From JBKHHU01 sp046539045 (lineage in GTDB: Bacteria; Planctomycetota; Phycisphaerae; SM23-33): a stretch of DNA of 7,140 nt. The notes below the pieces were generated by a model, which was not told where the DNA came from, did no database searches, and saw only the letters and a program-made list of their open reading frames with translations. The first letter of the stretch is position 1. The number at the start of each line of letters is the position of its first letter. The position numbers were made by a program, and so were the translations under genes. Shown one piece after another: positions 1 to 5,505 of this stretch. Location: the NCBI GenBank assembly GCA_046539045.1, contig JBKHHU010000177.1, positions 1 through 7,140 on the forward strand, written 5' to 3'.

Positions 1-702
1 GAGGCGCGAGCCGGCCAGCTGCACGCCGAATCCGATCAATGTCGGGATGCCGATCAGGATGGGGATCAGATGCATGCTGCCCACCAGCGATTCGTGGACG
101 GAACTGCGGGCCGCCTCGCTCTTCATCAACAGGCCCAGAAGACCCGAGACCACCATCGCCGACCCCTGCAGAGAGGTGAAGATCATGACGACCAGCCGCA
201 GCAGGAAGAAGCTGAGAATCCCCAGAAGCAACAGCCCTGCCAGCGAGCCGGCCCAGGCATACGGCTCCCACTCCGGTTGCCCGATGGCGCTGACGAAATA
301 GCCCCACAACCAGTACCCGGCGAGCCCTCCGATCAGGCCGCCCATGATGCCGATGGCGTACTTCATCAGCGGCCAGACCAGCACAGCCAGCAGCAGCCCT
401 CCAGCCACTGCGCCCCACAGCGGCCCCCTGGACGGGTCGATATGAGCTCCCAGTTGCGAGCCCAGAAGCACTCCCAGCGCCGCGGCGTTGATGATGATCA
501 GCACGCGGAGCACCTTCCACCCGTAGAGCATGTACACCAGCCCGCAAATGACCAGCAGCGATGCCTCGAGCACCTGGATATTGGTCAGGTAGTCGATGAA
601 CTCCGGCTGGGTCAGCAGCTGCCCCTCGGCGAGGCGGTGGAAGAACCCCCGCAGCAACGGAGACGCGGGCGCTGAAGTTGTCTGTGCCTGGGCGATGAGC
701 AC
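1..702 (-). CDS. Polytopic membrane protein, TMEM198/DUF4203-like (partial, C-terminus outside window)
   Basis: An open frame of 234 codons reads leftward off the window edge without a stop. About seven hydrophobic segments are visible (roughly residues 46-61, 65-84, 95-111, 114-136, 150-173, 175-193, 209-230). They are rich in glycine, with the pattern YGWKVLRVLI followed by small-residue helices such as IGIMGGLIGGLAG. That layout resembles the seven-helix TMEM198/TM7SF3 (DUF4203) membrane family, whose biochemical role is unknown in bacteria; the match is by eye. The start is set at a GTG preceded by GGAGG four nucleotides upstream, because no ATG lies between it and the previous gene's stop. 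The start remains uncertain: the in-frame codons just upstream extend a hydrophobic stretch ending in AQAQTTSA, which looks like the tail of a signal peptide. It follows the rhomboid gene by 54 nt in the same direction and is probably co-transcribed with it. Confidence 0.72.
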   Translation of the reverse strand, partial: MLIAQAQTTSAPASPLLRGFFHRLAEGQLLTQPEFIDYLTNIQVLEASLLVICGLVYMLYGWKVLRVLIIINAAALGVLLGSQLGAHIDPSRGPLWGAVAGGLLLAVLVWPLMKYAIGIMGGLIGGLAGYWLWGYFVSAIGQPEWEPYAWAGSLAGLLLLGILSFFLLRLVVMIFTSLQGSAMVVSGLLGLLMKSEAARSSVHESLVGSMHLIPILIGIPTLIGFGVQLAGSRL

Positions 703-706
703 GATG

Positions 707-711
707 CCTCC
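707..711 (-). promoter_or_regulatory. Ribosome binding site GGAGG for the GTG-started membrane protein
   Basis: GGAGG on the minus strand ends four nucleotides before a GTG. The spacing is slightly short, but this is the only start-like codon in frame with a Shine-Dalgarno match, so it decides the start of the leftmost gene. Confidence 0.5.
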
Positions 712-756
712 GCGGGCAAAGGGACAGAGCGTTACGATGCAATCAGGACGAGCCGA

Positions 757-1935
757 TCAGCGTTTCTTCCCCTGCACCGCCTTTATCTCTTCCTGGGCCA
801 TCCGGATCTTGTTCTCGTCGTCGAGCTTCTCGGCAGCCTGCTCCAGACAGGTGCGGGCGCGCTTGTACTGGTGAAGATACCGGGAATAGATGATGCCTAG
901 GATGAGATAGATATCGCCGAGGTACTCGTACTTGGGGTAGTTGCGTACCAGACGTTCGTACGCGTCGGCCGCGGCGGGGTATTGCTCCGACGCCATCAGT
1001 TGATTGGCCACATCCAGCTGGTTCTGAAGGCTCAGCACCACGTCATCGGCGATCTGGATCAACTCCAGGTACCGCACTGCCGCGGCGTTGACGTCGTGCC
1101 TGGCGCAGGCCTGGGAAATTTCTCTCCGCAGCTGGGCTTCGCGGGCTTCGGGCTCGGAAGCCGGCTTCTGCGGAGGGCTCCAGCCTTCGCTGCCTACGTT
1201 GAACCCACTGTTGTTGAACGGCTGATACCCTTGAGCGACCATCCGCCGGAACTTCGACCGGCGACGATGGGAATGCACGAGGTTCAGCAGGTCGAACTGG
1301 TCGCGCGGGAGCAGGCGCAGCGCAAGCATGATCGAGGCGGTAGCGATTCCGAATACCGATCCGGCAAGGTGAGCCGAGTACGCCACCCCGCCACCGCCGG
1401 CCTGCTGCAGAACCACCAGGGTCATGAACGCATCGAAAGCGAACTGGAACAGCAGGAACAGGAGGCTGGAGATCTCGAAGGTGTAGATAATCCAGAACCA
1501 CACCAGCAGCGTCACCCGCGTCCGCGGGAACAGCACCAGATACGCCCCGGTCACCGAGGCGATGGCTCCGGAGGCACCCAGCACCGGGCGGTCCCCGCCC
1601 AGCATGATGTAGCCGATTCCCGCTACCAGTCCACCGGCAAGGTAAAACGCCAGGTATCCGAGGTGTCCGAACCGATCATTCAGCGCGTTGCCGAACACCC
1701 ACAGGAAGACCATGTTGCCCAGCAGGTGCGACCAGCCACCGTGCAGGAACATGGAGCTGAAGAAATGGAACAGCTCCGGCTGATCCGGTTTGAGCAGGTA
1801 TTGCGAGACGATCTGCCCCTGTCCGCCCCTCTCGGGGTATCCGAGCACGAACAGGAGAATATTGGCGGCCACGAAGGCGTAATTCACCCACGGCCTGGTG
1901 GTCATCCGGTAATCGGTACGTATCGGGATCAGCAT
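757..1935 (-). CDS. Rhomboid family intramembrane serine protease with C-terminal TPR-like domain
   Basis: A 392-residue protein whose first ~210 residues are a rhomboid (GlpG-type, Pfam Rhomboid) domain, which cleaves transmembrane helices of other proteins within the membrane. The diagnostic motifs are present: HGGWSHLLGN (His65, His70, Asn74) in the second core helix, GASGA with the catalytic Ser122, and AHLAGS with the partner His189. It therefore looks catalytically intact. The N-terminus MLIPIRTD is the usual short opening of this subfamily, which supports the ATG at 1935, although the upstream ribosome site (GGAAG, about 13 nt away) is weak. After a basic segment (HRRRSKFRR, 222-231) and a proline/glycine linker, residues ~265-390 form a helical, alanine- and tyrosine-rich region with TPR-like spacing (for example YPAAADAYERLVRNYP). 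By topology this tail should be cytosolic and may select partners. It lies 59 nt behind the zinc-ribbon gene and 54 nt ahead of the TMEM198-like gene. Confidence 0.93.
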   Translation of the reverse strand: MLIPIRTDYRMTTRPWVNYAFVAANILLFVLGYPERGGQGQIVSQYLLKPDQPELFHFFSSMFLHGGWSHLLGNMVFLWVFGNALNDRFGHLGYLAFYLAGGLVAGIGYIMLGGDRPVLGASGAIASVTGAYLVLFPRTRVTLLVWFWIIYTFEISSLLFLLFQFAFDAFMTLVVLQQAGGGGVAYSAHLAGSVFGIATASIMLALRLLPRDQFDLLNLVHSHRRRSKFRRMVAQGYQPFNNSGFNVGSEGWSPPQKPASEPEAREAQLRREISQACARHDVNAAAVRYLELIQIADDVVLSLQNQLDVANQLMASEQYPAAADAYERLVRNYPKYEYLGDIYLILGIIYSRYLHQYKRARTCLEQAAEKLDDENKIRMAQEEIKAVQGKKR

Positions 1936-1994
1936 TCGCGGCTCGTTACTTCCAGAATCTTCTGCCGGGGGTCATTGCCGAACGCCCTGTCCGG

Positions 1995-3272
1995 TCAATA
2001 GGTTTTGGCCCACACTCGCACGACCGTCCGGGCAATCAGCCTGTGGCTGATGACCCCGGCGGAACTGTAGTTCCATGACAGTTCGAAGGTCTCAGCCCGG
2101 TCGGGAGCGACCGTCTTTTCGTACTTCAGCCCGCCCACTCCGGTCCCAAGCACTTTCCCTTCATCATCATAGAAAGTACAGATGACCTTCACGTCCTCGA
2201 TTCGCTTGTCGAGGTAGTTTTCGACCGTCCCGCTCAGTTCGACGGTGCGCTGACGTTCATCGATCTTCCGGTTGTACCGGTCGACCTCCAGGGCCACTAC
2301 ATTGGTATCGGCTTTCTCGACAGAATCCTCCACCGCGACCGCCTGCACCGAGCCGATGTCGTCACGATTGATACCCTCAAAGCTGATGGACACAGGAAGA
2401 CTGCCGTCTGCCGGCACGTACTCCACGGTGCGTTTGAACGGCGGCCGGACACGCCCCTGATTGTCCGTGATGTAAAGCGCGACGGTTACGCGCCGCAACG
2501 GGACATCGTAGCTATTGATGAGCTTGGCTGTGTAGGTGCCCGCCGTCACGGTCATGTCGTCGCCGAGCGGGCGGGGGTCCAGTTGGATGACAACATTCGA
2601 ATCGCCGTCGGGAATGGTGATGCCCTTCGGCTTTTCCGGTCGGTTCTGTTCCGTGTTTTCAGCCGGAGCCCGCCGCTCCGGGCGTCTGCGGGGCGCCTCG
2701 GGCTGCTGTTCGGGCGTCGCCGTCTGCCGGGCAGCTTCCTTGCGACGGTCGAGTTCCTCCCGGGCCCGGGCGATCTGCTCTTCATCCCTGCCGCTGTAGA
2801 GTATCTCTCCGGTGTGCCCGTCCTGGACGACCGTCGGCGGGTTCCAGACAAGCCAGGCGACGAAGAAGGCCAGAACGATAGTCAGCGGGAGCAGCACGGC
2901 AATGATGATCACTGTCGCCAGCGAACTGTTCTTCTTGCGTGCCGGGCGCGCCGGTTGATCCGCCCCCGGCTGGGGTTGGCCCGGTTGGGGCTGACCGGTC
3001 GCGGCAGTCGGTCGGGGCGGGTGCGGCTGGGGCGAACCCGGACCGCCGGGACCGGCCGGCTTGCCGGATCGGCTCTGCTCGACGGCGCCGGCCAGGGCAG
3101 CGGCCGGGTCGTCTGGCGGCTGCTTGTCCTGGGCTTCGCCTGCGGGGCCGGACGTTTCGCTGGAGCTTCCGACAAAGACAGCATTGCATCGTCGGCAGCG
3201 GAGTCTGGCATCCGTAACCGGTTTGGGAACCGTCAGGTATCGTCCGCATTCGGGGCATTTGACTGTATGCAT
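1995..3272 (-). CDS. Zinc-ribbon, single-pass membrane protein with tandem FxLYD-like domains
   Basis: A 425-residue protein. Residues 6-29 hold two CxxC pairs (Cys6/Cys9 and Cys26/Cys29) around a beta-rich segment, matching the MJ0042-type zinc ribbon common at the N-terminus of planctomycete and deltaproteobacterial membrane proteins. A Pro/Gly/Gln-rich disordered linker (~40-112) includes the repeat QPQPG. A KK-flanked transmembrane helix follows (~117-143), then a charged helical Arg/Glu stretch (~162-215). Two beta domains follow at ~226-320 and ~342-425. The second has the FxLYD signature GTVENYLDKRIEDVKV then FYDDEGKVLGTG, and the first is a diverged copy (see findings). By topology the ribbon is probably cytoplasmic and the beta domains exported. 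Partner and function are unknown. The ATG at 3272 is chosen over an upstream in-frame ATG at 3344 because AAGGAG lies seven nucleotides before it and the ribbon begins at residue 3. It is the first gene of the likely three-gene operon. Confidence 0.88.
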   Translation of the reverse strand: MHTVKCPECGRYLTVPKPVTDARLRCRRCNAVFVGSSSETSGPAGEAQDKQPPDDPAAALAGAVEQSRSGKPAGPGGPGSPQPHPPRPTAATGQPQPGQPQPGADQPARPARKKNSSLATVIIIAVLLPLTIVLAFFVAWLVWNPPTVVQDGHTGEILYSGRDEEQIARAREELDRRKEAARQTATPEQQPEAPRRRPERRAPAENTEQNRPEKPKGITIPDGDSNVVIQLDPRPLGDDMTVTAGTYTAKLINSYDVPLRRVTVALYITDNQGRVRPPFKRTVEYVPADGSLPVSISFEGINRDDIGSVQAVAVEDSVEKADTNVVALEVDRYNRKIDERQRTVELSGTVENYLDKRIEDVKVICTFYDDEGKVLGTGVGGLKYEKTVAPDRAETFELSWNYSSAGVISHRLIARTVVRVWAKTY

Positions 3273-3279
3273 GCTCCAT

Positions 3280-3285
3280 CTCCTT
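3280..3285 (-). promoter_or_regulatory. Ribosome binding site AAGGAG deciding the start at 3272
   Basis: A strong AAGGAG on the minus strand sits seven nucleotides upstream of the ATG at 3272. It argues against the longer form beginning at 3344, whose extra 24 residues would also span the promoter-like region. Confidence 0.75.
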
Positions 3286-3306
3286 GGATTACGCTGCCGA
3301 GGTTCG

Positions 3307-3335
3307 ATTATATTTGCTCTCTGGTGCTCCCGCCA
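3307..3335 (-). promoter_or_regulatory. Candidate promoter for the leftward three-gene operon
   Basis: A perfect TATAAT on the minus strand occupies 3312-3307, about 35 nt before the ATG at 3272. The -35 position with a 17-nt spacer reads TGGCGG, a poor match, so the promoter would be activator-dependent or use a weak -35. The AT-rich patch stands out in an otherwise GC-rich region. Confidence 0.4.
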
Positions 3336-3341
3336 GAAAAA

Positions 3342-3355
3342 CAAGAGGGCTCTTG
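3342..3355. repeat. Short palindrome CAAGAG-GG-CTCTTG between divergent promoters
   Basis: Six-base arms, perfectly complementary, are separated by two bases. The element overlaps the -35 of the rightward candidate promoter and lies just upstream of the leftward one, as expected for a shared operator. A dyad this short can arise by chance. Confidence 0.35.
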
Positions 3356-3380
3356 CCCGCCGCGTCGGGTCGGATATAGT
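3353..3380 (+). promoter_or_regulatory. Candidate promoter for the TauE/SafE permease gene
   Basis: TTGCCC (3353-3358) and TATAGT (3375-3380) are separated by 16 nt, giving four of six and five of six matches to sigma-70 consensus boxes. Transcription would begin near 3387, leaving a leader of about 43 nt before the GTG at 3430. Confidence 0.4.
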
Positions 3381-3417
3381 GACGCCACAAGGCGTTTCGT
3401 TTCTTCAGGTCCAGGTA

Positions 3418-3422
3418 GAGGT
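3418..3422 (+). promoter_or_regulatory. Ribosome binding site GAGGT for the GTG start at 3430
   Basis: GAGGT lies seven nucleotides upstream of the GTG at 3430. An earlier in-frame GTG at 3379 overlaps the candidate -10 box and has no ribosome site, so 3430 is preferred. Confidence 0.5.
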
Positions 3423-3429
3423 CGCTTTC

Positions 3430-4260
3430 GTGTTCCACTCATGTGCGTCGGTTCTTCCGGCAGAGCTGTCCAACCTGACGCTGTTCCTGGCTCTCGGTGC
3501 GATTGCGGCGATGTTGTTCAGCATCGCCAAGGCGGGCTTCGGCGGGAGCATCGGGCTGCTGGCGGTGCCGGTGATGATCTACGCCTGCGGGGGCGACTCC
3601 CCGCTTGCCATCGGGATCATGCTTCCGCTTCTGATCACGTGCGACTTCGTAGCCGTGTTCAAATGGTGGAGGAAGTGGAACACCCGCTCTGCCTCCATCC
3701 TGCTGCCCGGCGCGGTGACCGGGATCATCCTCGGGTTCACCGCGATGTGGGGGATGGAGCAGCTCGAGACCGAGGGCGGACAGGACCTCGCCGACGCGGC
3801 GCTGAAACTCGGCATCGGGCTGATCGCCCTGCTGTTTGTCATCCTGCAGGCGATCCGGGCGCTGCGGAGCAAACCGCTCCCGTTCAAGCCCGTCTGGTGG
3901 CAGGGCTCTGCCGTCGGGACGGTAGCGGGGTTCACCTCCTCGCTGGCCCACTCTGCCGGGCCGGTGGTGGCGATGTACATGCTCCCGCAGCAGATGACCA
4001 AGGGGCAGTACGTGGCGACCACGGTGTTCACCTTCTGGCTGGTGAACCTCATGAAGGTGCCGGTGTACGTGGCGCTGGGCAGGATCAATACGGGCACGCT
4101 GTCTGCCGGTTTGATGTTATTCCCTGCGGTGGTGGCTGGGACGTTGCTGGGGGTTTTTCTGCATCGGAAGGTCGGCCGGAAGCAGTTCAACGTCATCGTG
4201 TACGTGCTGCTCACGCTGGCTGCGGCAGACCTGATCTACAAGGGCATCACCGGCCTTTGA
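3430..4260 (+). CDS. TauE/SafE family anion permease
   Basis: A 276-residue inner-membrane protein with about eight hydrophobic segments in two halves, the normal length and layout of the TauE/SafE (Pfam TauE) family. Family hallmarks are the first-half segment FSIAKAGFGGSIGLLAVP (residues 30-47) and the second-half GFTSSLAHSAGPVVAMYMLP (167-186), followed by FTFWLVNLMKVPVY and GRINTGTL. Characterised members move sulfite, sulfoacetate, taurine-related sulfonates or other organic anions across the inner membrane. The substrate cannot be read from this sequence, and no sulfur-metabolism gene lies nearby to help. It starts with GTG, uses its own candidate promoter, and diverges from the zinc-ribbon operon. 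It is followed by a 155-nt gap and so is probably transcribed alone. The start could shift by a few codons, but the membrane domain is unaffected. Confidence 0.92.
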   Translation: MFHSCASVLPAELSNLTLFLALGAIAAMLFSIAKAGFGGSIGLLAVPVMIYACGGDSPLAIGIMLPLLITCDFVAVFKWWRKWNTRSASILLPGAVTGIILGFTAMWGMEQLETEGGQDLADAALKLGIGLIALLFVILQAIRALRSKPLPFKPVWWQGSAVGTVAGFTSSLAHSAGPVVAMYMLPQQMTKGQYVATTVFTFWLVNLMKVPVYVALGRINTGTLSAGLMLFPAVVAGTLLGVFLHRKVGRKQFNVIVYVLLTLAAADLIYKGITGL

Positions 4261-4415
4261 TTTCTTTCGCCGGAGGCACTTCCCACCCGACCTTCAATTA
4301 AGGTAAAATCCGCTCGCTGATCGACGTAAAGCTGTAGTCGGCGCGGATACCCGGCGAGGGTCGACCGGCTGCTCGCCTGCACTCAATTGATGAATTCGCT
4401 CACAAGGAGAAGCGC
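4261..4415 (+). other. Intergenic leader with a GGCGAG/CTCGCC stem
   Basis: A 155-nt gap between the permease and the lipoprotein gene. A stem of six pairs (4353-4358 with 4372-4377) encloses a 13-nt loop that contains the palindrome GGTCGACC. The stem lies about 40 nt before the next start and is not followed by a T run, so it is not a typical terminator. TAAAAT at 4304-4309 could serve as a -10 box, but no acceptable -35 precedes it. No convincing terminator for the permease is visible. Confidence 0.35.
4404..4409 (+). promoter_or_regulatory. Ribosome binding site AAGGAG for the lipoprotein gene
   Basis: AAGGAG is positioned six nucleotides before the ATG at 4416, an ideal site that fixes the start directly ahead of the lipoprotein signal peptide. 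Confidence 0.8.
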
Positions 4416-5426
4416 ATGTCACTTCGATCTGTTTGGCTGGTTACGCTGTCTTTGATGCTGTTGGGAGTTCTTGGCGGCTGCAGCAAGAAGATCTGGATCA
4501 CCCAGTATCCCGCGTTCTACAACGAGGACATGAAGGGCATGCGCGTGCTGGTGCGCCCCTTCGACAGCCCCTCCTACGCCGAGGACAGCGGGAAGATGCT
4601 CTCGGAGCAACTGGCCACGGCGATGATGGCCAACGGGACCTACACCGTCTATTCGATGCGGGATATCGGGGCCCTGCTGGAAGAAGCCGACCGACAGTCC
4701 TTCATGACCGGTGGCGACGCCAACGAAGCGGCAAAGAAGCTGCAGAAACTCGGCAAGGCCGACGCGCTTCTGACCGGGTCGATCACGAACTACACCTCGA
4801 CTTCCAAGACCGAGACGAAGGACGTGCCCATCTACGATCCCAAGGGCAGGATCACCAATTATCTCAAGAAGCACACCACCCGCAACGAGGCGAACGTCGC
4901 CGCCACCGCCCGGCTGATCGGTACCGACGGGACGCTCATCCACGCGGTCAACCAGCCCGTCACCGGACAGCACATTTCCGAGGGATCTCCGCCAAATCTC
5001 GATCCGCACGGCTGCCTTGCCGCAGCCTCCGAAGATGCGGTTCAGAAGCTGATGGAAGAGTTCGCGGTCGTCCGCAAACAGGTGAAGATCAACACCAAAG
5101 ACGCGCTGATCACGGCCACCGAGAAGTACGACAACCAGTGGGTCGAAGAGGACACCTTCTCGCCGGCGACAGAACAAATGTTCGCCGTGGTGACCCTGCC
5201 GGTCGCCTGCGACCGCAACCGGTTCCGCCTGGCGATCGTCAAGAAGGACCAGCGTGAGATCCTCGCCGAGGAAACCTTCACGTGGACCAGGGGCCGCCGG
5301 GACCGGGGTTTCGTGTTCAGTCCGAAGGAACTGGCCGAAAAGGCCGGGCCGGGCGAATTCGAGCTGAAATTCTACTCCGGGCCCGAACCGGTCATCGTCA
5401 AAAAGTTCAGCATCATCGAGAAATAG
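4416..5426 (+). CDS. Lipoprotein with CsgG/LpoB-like N-terminal domain
   Basis: A 336-residue protein beginning with a lipoprotein signal: a short N-region, a hydrophobic core, then LGGC with Cys22 as the lipidated residue. Residues ~42-130 follow the pattern of the CsgG/LpoB-like alpha/beta fold. There is a first strand MRVLVRPFD, a helix in SYAEDSGKMLSEQLATAMM, a strand YTVYSMRDIGALLEE, then a lone helix and KADALLTGSITNYT, the equivalent of the usual 'gad.li.G.i' strand. Residues ~157-225 complete the domain (ANVAATARLIGTDGTLI and a helix ending in KLMEEF). Known relatives are curli secretion channel CsgG, the penicillin-binding-protein activator LpoB, and many uncharacterised envelope lipoproteins. 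There is no csgA/csgB/csgE/csgF neighbour here, so a curli role is not supported. Residues ~245-336 form a separate beta-rich C-terminal domain that I do not recognise. The secreted repeat protein follows after 79 nt and may share its transcript. Confidence 0.8.
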   Translation: MSLRSVWLVTLSLMLLGVLGGCSKKIWITQYPAFYNEDMKGMRVLVRPFDSPSYAEDSGKMLSEQLATAMMANGTYTVYSMRDIGALLEEADRQSFMTGGDANEAAKKLQKLGKADALLTGSITNYTSTSKTETKDVPIYDPKGRITNYLKKHTTRNEANVAATARLIGTDGTLIHAVNQPVTGQHISEGSPPNLDPHGCLAAASEDAVQKLMEEFAVVRKQVKINTKDALITATEKYDNQWVEEDTFSPATEQMFAVVTLPVACDRNRFRLAIVKKDQREILAEETFTWTRGRRDRGFVFSPKELAEKAGPGEFELKFYSGPEPVIVKKFSIIEK

Positions 5427-5442
5427 GTTCCTCTCGATACCA

Positions 5443-5505
5443 CGGTGTCTCCGGAGGGTTGTAAGAAGTGGTAACTACGACCTTTCTTCTCTTCCGGAGA
5501 CACCG
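5443..5505 (+). promoter_or_regulatory. Perfect 13-bp inverted repeat masking a Shine-Dalgarno site
   Basis: The left arm CGGTGTCTCCGGA (5443-5455) is the exact reverse complement of the right arm TCCGGAGACACCG (5493-5505). The stem can grow by three further pairs, two of them G-U, leaving a loop of about 31 nt. The right arm ends at the base before the ATG at 5506 and contains the only ribosome site, GGAGA at 5496-5500. In RNA the stem would bury that site, with TCTCC of the left arm acting as anti-Shine-Dalgarno. No T run follows, so a standard terminator is unlikely. An alternative reading is a copy of a dispersed palindromic repeat. Confidence 0.7.

Noticed and set aside
70..675. Rightward 201-codon open frame at the left edge
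   Set aside because: It is Gln/His/Arg/Pro-rich and antisense to a clear multi-helix membrane protein; no domain pattern is visible.
1960..2000. Internal promoter for the rhomboid gene (TTGACC on the minus strand)
   Set aside because: The -35 match is good, but the position 17 nt on reads ATGACC, a poor -10, and the 59-nt gap fits an operon.
982..2001. Rightward open frame opposite the rhomboid gene
   Set aside because: It is antisense to a gene with clear catalytic motifs, and its product is His/Gln/Arg-rich with no recognisable segments.
4228..4275. Possible permease terminator (AAGG/CCTT then a T-rich stretch)
   Set aside because: Only four pairs with an interrupted T tract; not a credible intrinsic terminator.
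2583..4301. A long rightward open frame of 572 codons spanning the zinc-ribbon gene and permease
   Set aside because: It is antisense to the zinc-ribbon gene and out of frame with the permease, is arginine/glycine-rich and low in complexity, and has no domain pattern. It is typical of GC-rich shadow frames.
4419..5177. Leftward open frame of 252 codons opposite the lipoprotein gene
   Set aside because: The opposite strand has an ideal ribosome site, a lipobox and a recognisable fold. This frame has none.
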